A DNA stretch of 64,000 nt, from positions 806,001-870,000 of the forward strand of contig JACKFL010000005.1 in NCBI GenBank assembly GCA_020632495.1. Reading direction: 5' to 3'. The stretch is from Candidatus Omnitrophota bacterium. Lineage in GTDB: Bacteria; Omnitrophota; Gorgyraeia; Zapsychrales; Zapsychraceae. The notes below the pieces were generated by a model. It searched no databases. It saw only the letters and a program-made list of their open reading frames with translations, and had not been told where the DNA came from. Every line of letters begins with the position of its first letter. Positions within the stretch are counted from its first letter, which is position 1. The translations under genes and the position numbers were made by a program. Shown here piece after piece: positions 16,772-25,373 of the stretch.

Positions 16772-16817
16772 ATAATTAAATTGTTTTAATGCTTACGATG
16801 TGATGATTGGTCAAGGG

Positions 16818-16848
16818 CGTAGATATATTTTCTTCTACGTATTTTTTT
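16818..16848 (+). terminator. Intrinsic terminator after moaA
   Basis: A CGTAGA / TCTACG stem (16818-16823 with 16834-16839) is followed by TATTTTTTT. It ends the oxidoreductase operon and separates it from the hemerythrin block. Confidence 0.65.
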
Positions 16849-16876
16849 AACACTTCTTAATCTATATATGGTGCCA

Positions 16877-16898
16877 ATCTGGAGATTTAACACCAGAT
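16877..16898 (+). promoter_or_regulatory. Inverted repeat before the hemerythrin gene
   Basis: ATCTGG, ten bases, CCAGAT, located ~28 bases before the hemerythrin start. This is a plausible regulator binding site for the second cargo block. I cannot identify the regulator and did not find the same repeat before other genes. Confidence 0.35.
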
Positions 16899-16925
16899 GT
16901 AGTATTAAAATGAAAGGGAACAAAA

Positions 16926-17369
16926 ATGACACCAAACACAGTTACAAATTTTTATTCACACGATCACGATGAATTAGATGCTTATTTTAAGAATTTTCAA
17001 GATACAAAAATGCAAGATGCAAAAAAAGCTAAAGAGTATTTCGGCAAATTTAAACACGGCCTAGAAAGACATATTGAATGGGAAGAGAGTATTCTTTTTC
17101 CATTGTTTGAAGAAAAAACCGGCATGAAAGACCAGGGCCCAACAGCGGTCATGCGCCATGAACACACACAAATTAAACAGTATTTGCAGGCTATCCATGA
17201 AAATATTTTAAAGGATGATTTTAATACGTATCAAGAAGAAGATTCTTTGCTTGAAACTCTACAAGCGCATAACCAAAAGGAAGAAGGAATACTTTATCCG
17301 GCAATCGACCGCATTGCCTCTGAAGAAGAACAAAATCTTATTTTTATACAGATGAACCTTAAAAATTGA
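16926..17369 (+). CDS. Hemerythrin-domain protein
   Basis: 147 residues, a single four-helix-bundle domain. Iron-ligand residues are visible in order: HDHDEL (start), HIEWEESILFP, HEHTQ and HNQKEEGILYP. The diiron centre binds O2 or NO, and such stand-alone proteins are common in NO- and O2-stress clusters. Ribosome site AAAGGGAAC. With nnrS downstream it supports an NO-handling role for this half of the element. Confidence 0.85.
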   Translation: MTPNTVTNFYSHDHDELDAYFKNFQDTKMQDAKKAKEYFGKFKHGLERHIEWEESILFPLFEEKTGMKDQGPTAVMRHEHTQIKQYLQAIHENILKDDFNTYQEEDSLLETLQAHNQKEEGILYPAIDRIASEEEQNLIFIQMNLKN

Positions 17370-17390
17370 TGTCGAGGAGCGCAATCATGA

Positions 17391-17621
17391 TTGGACAATA
17401 TTATGTGGGATTGTAAATACCGAACAATTAAAGATGGGTGTAGACGGCGTAGAACGAAATGTTTCCCAGGGGGGATTGGGTGTGTTTTAAAAGGATTTGA
17501 GTTTCCATTAAGAACAGAAGAAGATCCTCTCTTGATAAGACGAAAAATAAAAAGCAGAGAAAGAAACCATGAAACCAGACGTAAAGACAGCCATGGAAAG
17601 CTTAATAAAGGAAGCCCGTGA
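17391..17621 (+). CDS. Small four-cysteine protein (possible)
   Basis: The frame opens at TTG 17391 or ATG 17403 and encodes up to 76 residues. The first part, WDCKYRTIKDGCRRRRTKCF and then PGGIGCVLKGFEFPL, has four cysteines in a compact arrangement that looks selected rather than random. The end overlaps the next gene by 53 bases, which weakens the case, and the start lacks a good ribosome site. If real, it is a tiny metal- or redox-binding protein of the hemerythrin block. Confidence 0.4.
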   Translation: MDNIMWDCKYRTIKDGCRRRRTKCFPGGIGCVLKGFEFPLRTEEDPLLIRRKIKSRERNHETRRKDSHGKLNKGSP

Positions 17622-17868
17622 TAAGTTACCGTTTGATTTTCCTTTTGAGTCATACTGTGAAGGTCGCTGCGAAGAGTGTCCTTTCAAGTTAATGGAATTT
17701 CTGGATATGGACTTATCCGATTGGAAAGATAGATTGCAAAGAGGGGAGACGCCTACCCTCAACGACCTTCACAGGTTGGGACGGGATTGTAAAGAAATTC
17801 ATGATATCTTACAAAAGAAGGGATTTATCAAAGATTTTCCCGAAACGCATGACAATGGGGGGATGTAA
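17569..17868 (+). CDS. Hypothetical 99-aa protein with cysteine cluster
   Basis: 99 residues, soluble, mainly helical. Residues ~27-37 read YCEGRCEECPF, three cysteines in a CxxxCxxC arrangement, with a fourth (RDCKEIHD) further on, so a metal or cluster site is possible. Segment DWKDRLQRGETPTLNDLHRLGRDCKEIHDILQKKGFI looks conserved, but I cannot name the family. Its stop is 2 bases from the next start, suggesting an operon with the split-barrel protein. Confidence 0.65.
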   Translation: MKPDVKTAMESLIKEARDKLPFDFPFESYCEGRCEECPFKLMEFLDMDLSDWKDRLQRGETPTLNDLHRLGRDCKEIHDILQKKGFIKDFPETHDNGGM

Positions 17869-17870
17869 TT

Positions 17871-18260
17871 ATGAAATTAGATGAGAAATGTAAGGAAGTA
17901 GTTGAGAAAACCGAATGGATTTCTATTACAACGGCGTCTGAATCAGGTTTGCATACGGTTGCCGCTTGGGGATATCGTTTGCGGAAAATGGGAATTCAAG
18001 ATGGGGGGATTATCCTTCTTCCCGCAGGAAAATATTTTCAGACTGAGGAGAATTTAAAAGAGAATTCCGATGTCCAGTTGTTAATGGCCTCAAGTGAAGT
18101 CCAAAGGGCGGATGGAAAGAAAGGACAGGGCTACAGATTTTCAGGTAGCGGCGAGGTCCAGCTAGAAGGAACGATGGCCGAACAGGTAAAAAAAGAGTTT
18201 CCGTGGGCAAGAGGAGCATTGGTGGTAAGGATCGAGAAGGCGGAAGCGCTTATATCTTGA
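17871..18260 (+). CDS. Pyridoxamine-phosphate-oxidase-like split-barrel protein
   Basis: 129 residues with the FMN-binding split-barrel pattern: WISITTASESGLHTVAAWGY at the front, GGIILLPAGKYFQTEENLKENSDVQLLMAS in the middle and a GYRFSGSGEVQLEG strand pair. Such proteins bind flavin, F420 or haem and often reduce small molecules. The specific substrate cannot be read. It is next to hemerythrin and an xdhC remnant within the stress block. Confidence 0.7.
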   Translation: MKLDEKCKEVVEKTEWISITTASESGLHTVAAWGYRLRKMGIQDGGIILLPAGKYFQTEENLKENSDVQLLMASSEVQRADGKKGQGYRFSGSGEVQLEGTMAEQVKKEFPWARGALVVRIEKAEALIS

Positions 18261-18273
18261 GGTAGATAGTTCT

Positions 18274-18621
18274 ATGTTTGATTTAATGCAGAAAGCTTAA
18301 GATGCTGTACTTTCTGGAAAGAAATTTTGTTTTGCCACTATTTATGAAGCTACTAATAAAGGAACTCCACAAAAAGTGGGCACAAAGATGATAGTTCTTG
18401 AAGATGGAAGTAGTTTTGGAACGATAGGCGGCGGAAGAAATGAGCATGAGGCAATTGGCGAATGTTTAGAGGCTATTCAAACGGGAGAGGCAAAGCGTGT
18501 GACATACAATTATGTTGGAGGAGCAGGATATTCTGTGTGTGGAGGGCAGATTAAAGTTTTTATTGATCCTTATAATAAAACTCGAGATAAGGGTAAAGAG
18601 AATATTGGGTCATTAGGATAA
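18274..18621 (+). pseudogene. XdhC/CoxI-family protein interrupted by an in-frame stop
   Basis: ATG 18274 follows GAGG. The frame reads MFDLMQKA, then TAA at 18298-18300, then continues in the same frame DAVLSGKKFCFATIYEATNKGTPQ through GTIGGGRNEHEAIGE to SVCGGQIKVFIDP. All of these match the N-terminal domain of XdhC, which handles molybdenum cofactor for xanthine-dehydrogenase-type enzymes. No frameshift is needed, only the one stop. The next usable starts (GTG 18376, ATG 18388) remove a third of the domain. So this is a nonsense pseudogene, a sequencing error, or readthrough. Confidence 0.72.
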
Positions 18622-18698
18622 AAACGATGGATTAAAATTGTCGGATAGAGGCGAGATTTATAAAGGATGAGCGATGTCCGATATGGTGAAAAAAATAA

Positions 18699-19931
18699 AT
18701 GATCATGTCTAACAACAAGAAACCGGAACTCTTAGCGCCAGCTGGTAGCTGGCCTTCACTGTTATCAGCAGTCCAAAACGGTGCGGACAGTGTGTATTTT
18801 GGTGTTAAAGGTGCCAATATGCGGGCATCGGCCAGCAATTTTGAATTATCTGAAATAAAGAAAATAATGAACATTTTGCATGGACAGAAGAAGCGGGGAT
18901 ATTTGGCTCTCAATACGATCGTTATGAATGACAAAATGAACTTAATAAAGAGAATTCTTAAAGAGGCAAAGAAAGCAAGTGTGGATGCTATTATTCTTTG
19001 GGACGTGGGCGTGTTTAATATTGCAAAACAAATGGGCCTTTCAATACATCTTTCTACTCAGGCCAGTGTGTCAAATTCTGAAGCTATCCAGTTCTATAAC
19101 AGGATGGGAGCCAAACGTATTGTTTTAGCAAGAGAATGTACACTGCAACAAATCCAAGAGATTAAAAAAGAGCTGAATAAAAAGCAAATTAGCTGTGAAA
19201 TCGAAACATTTGTCCATGGGGCCATGTGTTTGTCCATCTCCGGTCGATGTTTTATGTCAAAATATTCACATAATAAGTCAGCTAATCAAGGGCGGTGCAC
19301 GCAGCCGTGTCGAAGGGAATATGAAATAAAGGCAGTTGACGGGGGAGAACATTTCCTCGTTGGACAAGACTATGTATTAAGTCCAAGAGATTTATGTACG
19401 ATAGATTTTATTGATGAACTTATCGACGCGGGAGTTGATACATTCAAAATTGAAGGGCGGATGCGCTCTCCTGAATATTCATCAATTGTCACGTTCGTAT
19501 ATCGTAAAGCGATTGACGCTTACTATGAAGGAGGGTTGGATAAAGAGTTAAAAGAGAAGATGAAGCAAAAACTAATAAAAGTCTATAATCGTGGCTTCTC
19601 CAGTGGATTTTATTTTGGGGAGCCGAATGACGAAAAGAGTCGAAGGTTAGGGCATACTCACGAAAAGATTTTTATCGGAGATGTAAGAAAATATTATAAA
19701 AGAGTGCAGGTCGCTGATGTCCTTATTCGTAATGATGAGTTAAAAATTGGAGAGGAAATCATCGTATTTGGAAAAAACACGCCTGCTTCAAATACCGTTA
19801 TCCATGAAATGCAACAGGAGCATCATGTGGTCGATCGTGCGAGGAAAGGGGAGCATGTTGGTGTTAAGATTCCCTTTCGGGTAAGAAAAGGCGACAAAGT
19901 CTTTCTTTGGAGAAAAAAATTGAAATCATAA
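18699..19931 (+). CDS. U32-family peptidase-like protein (TrhP/YegQ type)
   Basis: About 410 residues (ATG 18699 or 18705). It starts with ELLAPAGSWPSLLSAVQNGADSVYFG, the U32 signature of a TIM-barrel N-terminus. The cysteine set CLSISGRCFMS...GRCTQPCRREY binds a 4Fe-4S cluster in this family. Members such as TrhP hydroxylate tRNA uridine without O2, and others (UbiU/V) make ubiquinone without O2; sequence alone does not decide. It precedes the anaerobic ribonucleotide reductase, in keeping with an anaerobic role. Confidence 0.85.
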   Translation: MIMSNNKKPELLAPAGSWPSLLSAVQNGADSVYFGVKGANMRASASNFELSEIKKIMNILHGQKKRGYLALNTIVMNDKMNLIKRILKEAKKASVDAIILWDVGVFNIAKQMGLSIHLSTQASVSNSEAIQFYNRMGAKRIVLARECTLQQIQEIKKELNKKQISCEIETFVHGAMCLSISGRCFMSKYSHNKSANQGRCTQPCRREYEIKAVDGGEHFLVGQDYVLSPRDLCTIDFIDELIDAGVDTFKIEGRMRSPEYSSIVTFVYRKAIDAYYEGGLDKELKEKMKQKLIKVYNRGFSSGFYFGEPNDEKSRRLGHTHEKIFIGDVRKYYKRVQVADVLIRNDELKIGEEIIVFGKNTPASNTVIHEMQQEHHVVDRARKGEHVGVKIPFRVRKGDKVFLWRKKLKS

Positions 19932-19950
19932 TTAGTAGGAGGGGGTTCGA

Positions 19951-22083
19951 ATGCAGTCAGTAAGAAAACTAACCAAAATCATTAAACGAAATGGAAACAC
20001 AGAGCCATTTGATCCTTATAAGATTACACGGGCGATCTTTAAGGCAGGTGAGGCAACCGGTGAATTTGAAGAAGAAATGGCAAAGAAATTAACAATAAGA
20101 GTCCTGAATCTGGTTCATCAATTGATGAAAGACCATCCCCCCTCGGTCGAAGAGATTCAAGATATCGTAGAAGACGTATTAATCACTTCCCCCTACCGAA
20201 AAACAGCTAAAGCGTACATCCTTTATCGGGAACAGCACGCGCAGATTCGAGAGATTGCTGGACGCTTTAATACAAATTTAGTAGGGTGTTATCTAAATCA
20301 GGAAGACTGGAAAGTAAACGAGAATAGTAATATGGCCTATTCCCTCCAAGGGCTCAATCATTACATATCGTCAGAAATCAGTAAAACATACTGGTTAAAT
20401 CAAATCTACCCCAGTTCAATAAAGGGCGCCCATCATGAAGGACAAATGCATATTCATGACTTGGGTCTTATCAGTGTGTATTGTGTCGGGTGGGATCTTT
20501 ATGATCTGCTTCAGGAAGGGTTTAAGGGAACTGCCGGAAAGATGCAGTCCGGTCCCGCGAAGCATCTGCGTAGTGCTTTAGGGCAGATCGTCAATTTCTT
20601 TTATACGCTTCAAGGAGAGGCATCCGGTGCGCAGGCTTTCTCAAACTTTGATACGCTTTTGGCGCCTTTTATCCGTTACGATAATCTTTCTTACAAAGAA
20701 GTAAAGCAGGCCATGCAGGAATTTGTATTTAATGTCAATGTTCCAACGAGAGTTGGTTTCCAGACGCCATTCACAAATATCACGATGGACCTTACTCCAC
20801 CTTCATACTACGCAGACCAGGGAGTCATTATTGGCGGTAAAGTTCAGAAAGAAACCTACAAAGAATTTCAGACAGAGCAAGATATGCTCAATAAAGCCTT
20901 TTTGGAAGTTATGCTGGAAGGGGATTACAAGGGCAGGGTGTTCACTTTTCCTATCCCAACTTACAATATTACGAAAGATTTTGACTGGGACAATCCGAAT
21001 CTGGATTTGCTTTGGCAGATAACCGCCAAGTATGGGATACCCTATTTCTCCAATTTTGTGAATTCCGACATGAATCCTGAAGATGCACGAAGCATGTGTT
21101 GCCGTTTGCGGTTGGACAATCGTGAGCTAAGAAAGCGGGGTGGCGGTCTGTTTGGTGCCTCACCATTAACGGGATCAATTGGAGTTGTAACGATCAATAT
21201 GCCGAGGTTAGGGTATATTTCCAAAAATGAGGAAGAGTTCTTTCAGTCCTTGGACCACCTCATGGTATTGGCAAAGGAGAGCCTGGAAATCAAACGCAAG
21301 GTTCTTGAGCAGTTTACAGAGCAGAGCCTGTATCCATATATAAAATACTACCTGCGTAAGGTCAAACAAAGATTTGATCAGTATTGGAAGAATCATTTCT
21401 CAACTATTGGGTTGGTGGGGATGAACGAAGCCTCCCTCAACTTGATAGGTCAATGTATTTGGGAGCCCGACGGACATCGCTTCGCCGTAAAAGTGTTGGA
21501 TTACATGAGAAATAGATTATTGGAATTTCAAGAAGAAACAGGAAATAACTATAATTTGGAGGCGACACCAGCGGAGGGTGTGACTTACCGGTTGGCAAAA
21601 ATGGATAAGAAATTATTCGGCAAAATAATTTGCGCAAATGAAAGTGAATATCGACAAGGCAAAGAGCCATTCTATACAAATTCAACCCATTTGCCGGTAA
21701 ATTATTCAGATGATATTTTTGAGGTTCTGGAACTCCAGGATGAACTACAGTCACGCTATACCGGTGGAACCGTGTTGCATGGCTTCATTGGCGAGAAGAT
21801 TCACAATGTTTCGGGGTTGAAAAATCTGATTCGCATTATTTGTGATCAATTCAAGCTGCCCTATTTTACAATTACACCGACATTTAGTGTTTGTCCAAGC
21901 TGTGGTTATATGTCGGGTGAACATCCAGAGTGCGCTCAGTGCGGGAGTGAATGTGAGGTTTACTCAAGGGTTGTCGGGTACCTGAGACCGGTACAGCAAT
22001 GGAATAAGGGTAAAAAGCAAGAATTTAATGAAAGGAAGACATATAAGCTATGCGAATCGGAGGCCTGCAAAAGTGTTCATTAA
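19951..22083 (+). CDS. nrdD: Anaerobic ribonucleoside-triphosphate reductase
   Basis: 710 residues. An ATP-cone regulatory domain (KIIKRNGNTEPFDPYKITRAIFKAG) opens the protein. The C-terminus has two cysteine pairs (CPSCGY, CAQCGSEC) for zinc, then RVVGYLRP, the glycyl-radical loop. It makes deoxynucleotides in the absence of oxygen. Ribosome site AGGAGGGGG. It overlaps the activase gene by 34 bases. An extra copy on an element suggests the cargo favours anoxic growth. Confidence 0.95.
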   Translation: MQSVRKLTKIIKRNGNTEPFDPYKITRAIFKAGEATGEFEEEMAKKLTIRVLNLVHQLMKDHPPSVEEIQDIVEDVLITSPYRKTAKAYILYREQHAQIREIAGRFNTNLVGCYLNQEDWKVNENSNMAYSLQGLNHYISSEISKTYWLNQIYPSSIKGAHHEGQMHIHDLGLISVYCVGWDLYDLLQEGFKGTAGKMQSGPAKHLRSALGQIVNFFYTLQGEASGAQAFSNFDTLLAPFIRYDNLSYKEVKQAMQEFVFNVNVPTRVGFQTPFTNITMDLTPPSYYADQGVIIGGKVQKETYKEFQTEQDMLNKAFLEVMLEGDYKGRVFTFPIPTYNITKDFDWDNPNLDLLWQITAKYGIPYFSNFVNSDMNPEDARSMCCRLRLDNRELRKRGGGLFGASPLTGSIGVVTINMPRLGYISKNEEEFFQSLDHLMVLAKESLEIKRKVLEQFTEQSLYPYIKYYLRKVKQRFDQYWKNHFSTIGLVGMNEASLNLIGQCIWEPDGHRFAVKVLDYMRNRLLEFQEETGNNYNLEATPAEGVTYRLAKMDKKLFGKIICANESEYRQGKEPFYTNSTHLPVNYSDDIFEVLELQDELQSRYTGGTVLHGFIGEKIHNVSGLKNLIRIICDQFKLPYFTITPTFSVCPSCGYMSGEHPECAQCGSECEVYSRVVGYLRPVQQWNKGKKQEFNERKTYKLCESEACKSVH

Positions 22084-22712
22084 TTGATTATCCGGGCAAG
22101 GTCGCGTGCGTGATATTTACGCAAGGATGTAATTTCCGTTGTCCCTATTGTCATAACCGGGAGCTTGTACTCCCGAAGTACTTCGGTGATACGATTCCCC
22201 AGGACGACGTGATCAATTTCTTGGAAAGGCGTCAACATTATCTTGAGGGGGTCGTTATTACAGGCGGTGAACCGACGTATCAAGCTGACCTTCTAGATTT
22301 GTTAAAACAGATCAAACAGATGGGCTATTCACTTAAACTGGATACAAACGGCAGCTGTCCGGATGTTCTTCAGGAAATTATTGCGTGCGGTCTTGTAGAC
22401 TATATTGCAATGGATATAAAGACATCATTTGAGAAATACTCGAAGGCTACAGGCGTTCGTTTGCCTGTTGAGAGGATAAAAGAAAGCATTGCGCTTATAA
22501 GAGGGGCAAATGTTAAGTATGAATTCAGGACAACAGTTGTCCGGCCTTTTTGTGAATTTGAAGATATTCACAAAATTGTTGTGGAATTGGGCGGCAAACA
22601 AGCGTATAAACTACAACCTTTTAAAGCGACTGAAAAAATTATCAATCCGAATATACAAAGTATTGATCAATTTAATGAACACGAGATAGAATCATGGAAG
22701 GCTAAAATATGA
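22050..22712 (+). CDS. nrdG: Anaerobic RNR activating radical-SAM protein
   Basis: 220 residues with the radical-SAM motif CNFRCPYC (about residue 28-35) and the GGEPTYQ segment. It resembles the NrdG2/PflA-like activases that act on class III reductases. It generates the glycyl radical on NrdD, with which it overlaps by 34 bases. Its stop overlaps the nnrS start as ATGA, so the three genes are translated together. Confidence 0.9.
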   Translation: MRIGGLQKCSLIDYPGKVACVIFTQGCNFRCPYCHNRELVLPKYFGDTIPQDDVINFLERRQHYLEGVVITGGEPTYQADLLDLLKQIKQMGYSLKLDTNGSCPDVLQEIIACGLVDYIAMDIKTSFEKYSKATGVRLPVERIKESIALIRGANVKYEFRTTVVRPFCEFEDIHKIVVELGGKQAYKLQPFKATEKIINPNIQSIDQFNEHEIESWKAKI

Positions 22713-23890
22713 GTCGAACATTAGATAATTGTCCAGTTGTTTTACAAACAGGCTTTCGAATATTTTTCCTGGGAGCAGCAATTTATGCGGTTGTATCTAT
22801 GGCTTTCTGGAAAATGTTTTATGTAATGGGACAGAATGTTTTTGTATCCATGCCATTAACAGTGTGGCACGGGCATGAAATGCTTTTCGGGTTTACGATG
22901 GCAGTTGTGGCCGGATTCTTGCTAACGGCTGTACAGAATTGGACAGGATTGCCAACTTTAAACGGAACGCCATTATTATTGTTATTTTTGATATGGTGCG
23001 CGGCACGAATTTTCGCTTTTATGCCGTCAACATTTCCATTATGGGCTGTTGTTTTGTGTAACCTTACCTTTGTGATATTTCTTTTGTTTGCGGTCATGCG
23101 GCCGATTATTGCTGTCAAACAATGGAAACAATCAGCTGTGTTCTCGAAAATAATCTTAATCTTTATCAGTGGAATTGCTTTTTATATTGGGCTTGCGCAG
23201 TCTAACTTAATTGTTGAACGAAAAGCCCTTAAGTTCTTTGTTTATATGATTATTAGTTTGATATTTACCATCGGACGAAGAATTATGCCGTTTTTCATAG
23301 AACGGGGGGTGGGATATCCGGTTTCCCTGCGAAATAGCAGGCCGCTCGACATCGCCAGCTTAATTTTACTTATTATTTTCTCTATTCTTGATATTTTCTG
23401 GCCCCAACGGCATATTATTAGTTTTTTATGTCTATCTTTGGCTATTGTACATATGGTGCGTTTGTATGGCTGGCACACAAAAGGAATCTGGCAAAAGCCA
23501 TTATTATGGATTCTATTTATTGGTTATGTATTTTTGATACTCGGTTTCTTATTCAAGTTCCTTGCAACCATTGCTCACAAACCAGATGATGCGGCTATTC
23601 ATGCCTGGACAGCTGGTGGCATTGGTATTTTTACGCTGGGAATGATGGCGAGAGTATCCTGGGGGCATACCGGCCGAAATATAGCTGAGCCGCCGCGCAT
23701 GGTTACGTGGATGTTTGTTGCCATTATTGTAAGTGCTTTTTTTCGGGTATTTTTTCCGATCGTTCTTGAGCCTCATTACATCCTGTGGATTGCCGTCAGC
23801 CAAATTTTCTGGATGATCGCATTTGGGCTATATCTCGTTTCCTATGCTCCAATATTGATAACACCTCGGCCTGATGGGAAATGGGGATAA
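22709..23890 (+). CDS. nnrS: NnrS-family membrane haem/copper protein
   Basis: 393 residues, about 12 membrane segments. Family marks include the HGHEMLFGFTMAVVAGFLLTAVQNWTG region near residue 50 and GRRIMPFF near residue 190, with late GGIGIFTLGMMARVSWGHTGR. NnrS proteins protect against nitric oxide and are often under NO-responsive regulators. Its linkage to an NsrR-like regulator and NxrA-type enzyme supports a nitrogen-oxide theme for the whole element. Confidence 0.9.
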   Translation: MSRTLDNCPVVLQTGFRIFFLGAAIYAVVSMAFWKMFYVMGQNVFVSMPLTVWHGHEMLFGFTMAVVAGFLLTAVQNWTGLPTLNGTPLLLLFLIWCAARIFAFMPSTFPLWAVVLCNLTFVIFLLFAVMRPIIAVKQWKQSAVFSKIILIFISGIAFYIGLAQSNLIVERKALKFFVYMIISLIFTIGRRIMPFFIERGVGYPVSLRNSRPLDIASLILLIIFSILDIFWPQRHIISFLCLSLAIVHMVRLYGWHTKGIWQKPLLWILFIGYVFLILGFLFKFLATIAHKPDDAAIHAWTAGGIGIFTLGMMARVSWGHTGRNIAEPPRMVTWMFVAIIVSAFFRVFFPIVLEPHYILWIAVSQIFWMIAFGLYLVSYAPILITPRPDGKWG

Positions 23891-24158
23891 GAATTGTAGG
23901 ATATGACCATATTGAATGACGTTAAAAAGGTAAACTAAAAACCATGGAAATTCCGGCTCCGACATCAAAATGGAGTTACTATTGAGAACTTTAAAAAATA
24001 ATTTTGACGAATAAGGGCTAAAAAATACCACCATAATAGTGAGGGGATTATAAATTTAACAATTAGATTTGGCCGGCTGATCTGATCAATCAGTGAATTA
24101 AAGGGATCAATTAAGGCATATTTGTGGCGCAACCGCGAATGTGTCTTTTTTTATGGGT

Positions 24159-24194
24159 GTACGGAGGATGTACAAGAATTGTACAAATCCGTAC
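24159..24194. repeat. Nested GTAC palindrome in the mobility region
   Basis: Outer arms GTACGGA (24159-24165) and TCCGTAC (24188-24194), inner arms GTACAA (24170-24175) and TTGTAC (24179-24184), followed by one more GTAC (24202). It lies in a 478-bp stretch without a credible gene (23891-24368). It could be a replication, transfer or repressor site for the neighbouring Replic_Relax gene. The rest of the stretch 23891-24158 is AT-rich with no gene I can support. Confidence 0.6.
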
Positions 24195-24227
24195 CGAAAA
24201 CGTACAACAGGAATCTCCTAAGTGCAA

Positions 24228-24337
24228 CAATGCCAAAGGGAATCAATCAGCTTGCGCTGCTTGATTGTTCAAGACCACCCTCTCTCTACCATAAATGGTT
24301 AGGAGAGATGGTGGTCTTGAACGACCCTATGGCATTG
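24228..24337. repeat. 110-bp imperfect inverted repeat (cruciform)
   Basis: Outer arms 24228-24240 and 24325-24337 pair at 12 of 13 bases. Inner arms 24268-24285 and 24304-24321 (TTCAAGACCACCCTCTCT against its complement) pair at 17 of 18. A small extra hairpin (CAATCAG...CTTGATTG) sits on the left arm. Such a folded DNA is typical of transfer origins, single-strand origins or miniature transposons; which of these cannot be decided here. Confidence 0.65.
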
Positions 24338-24368
24338 GGATAAGGAGATTCAAGACAGGGAAAAGGGA

Positions 24369-25130
24369 ATGAGATTTGTACCTATAAAATTTCAGATTTT
24401 ACGGTATGTAGCGGATCAGGGCGTGGTCACGGTTTGGGATGTGATGGACTACTTTGGTTTATGGGCTGATCCGAATACGGTCAGGATTGCTTTGTTCAGA
24501 GCGGGAGTTACACAACAGCGATATGGCGGTATCAGGTTTGGAATTTGGTTTATTACGGAGAAGGATTTGTTTGAGCGGTTAAGGGTTTATTATCCAGATA
24601 TACCTAGGTTCAAGGTGCGGGGTGAAAAGTTGTTATCTAAGGTTCCTCATTCTTTGGAGATCAATAAATTAAGGACGCTATTGGAAAAGACGGACAAGAT
24701 CAATGTGGTGGATTGGTGGAGTGAGGAATATATCAGGTCATTACCAGTACATAAGAAAGATGGGCTAACGACTCATAAGGTGCCGGATGCAATATTTTGG
24801 AGACAGCGGAAAGACGGCAGTCGTCAGAAGTACTTTTTGGAGTATGAACGGTCCTTAAAGGCTCCGGGCAGGTACGGGAAGATTTTCCAGTTTTATGCAA
24901 AACGAAAAGACGTTAAGGATCGGAATGTGGTGTATATCTGCGAGACAGAGCAAATCAGGGACAAGCTGGTCAAAATTGAGAATGAACTGGTGAAAGGCGG
25001 GAAGCTCAAGGCAACGGATTTGTACTTTAGTTTTATTGCCTTGGAGGAATTTAATCGTGCTTATGCACACGACAAAGCGGAAGGAAAGGCGCGAAGAATT
25101 TTAACGGAACGGAAAAGGGCAGGCATGTGA
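24369..25130 (+). CDS. Replic_Relax-type (replication-relaxation/mobilisation) protein
   Basis: 253 residues. An N-terminal winged helix (ILRYVADQGVVTVWDVMDYFGL...) is followed by PDAIFWRQRKDGSRQKYFLEYERSLK and a K...FYAKRK segment, the D-ExE-like layout of the PD-(D/E)XK-related C-terminus seen in plasmid replication-relaxation proteins (PF13814). These bind DNA near plasmid transfer or replication origins. It sits just after the large inverted repeats, which are its natural candidate target. Family assignment is from pattern only. Confidence 0.6.
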   Translation: MRFVPIKFQILRYVADQGVVTVWDVMDYFGLWADPNTVRIALFRAGVTQQRYGGIRFGIWFITEKDLFERLRVYYPDIPRFKVRGEKLLSKVPHSLEINKLRTLLEKTDKINVVDWWSEEYIRSLPVHKKDGLTTHKVPDAIFWRQRKDGSRQKYFLEYERSLKAPGRYGKIFQFYAKRKDVKDRNVVYICETEQIRDKLVKIENELVKGGKLKATDLYFSFIALEEFNRAYAHDKAEGKARRILTERKRAGM

Positions 25131-25161
25131 TGAGAACGCAAAGGGGGTGGTGTATGAACGT

Positions 25162-25305
25162 ATGATTAAGAAATCCGGACAATTTGAAGTTAAAGTGAGG
25201 CTGGTGTCGCCCGTATCCAAAAAAGAATGGATCAGGCGAAGATCACGACTTGTCGCTATTTTGGTTTCAAGCGCAATTCGGGAGGCTCAAAAAGGGAAGT
25301 ATTAA
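25162..25305 (+). CDS. Short basic protein before the recombinase
   Basis: A 47-residue frame (MIKKSGQFEVKVRL...KKEWIRRRSRLVAILVSSAIREAQKGKY) rich in Lys and Arg. It sits between the Replic_Relax gene and the recombinase. Upstream AAGGGGGTGG could serve as ribosome site, though it is spaced rather far. Function unknown; size and charge would fit a small DNA-binding accessory such as a recombination directionality factor, but that is only a positional guess. Confidence 0.45.
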   Translation: MIKKSGQFEVKVRLVSPVSKKEWIRRRSRLVAILVSSAIREAQKGKY

Positions 25306-25373
25306 TGTGTTGAATTGTTACATTAAATATGTATAATCAAAATATTATCAAAACACAAATATCAGATAAGAAT

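Noticed and set aside
18298..18300. Stop codon in xdhC as selenocysteine or pyrrolysine
   Set aside because: The codon is TAA, not TGA or TAG, and the position is in a non-catalytic N-terminal helix.
24122..24343. 73-aa frame (TTG start) over the inverted repeats
   Set aside because: It runs straight through the two palindromes, has no ribosome site and its sequence is explained by the repeat arms.
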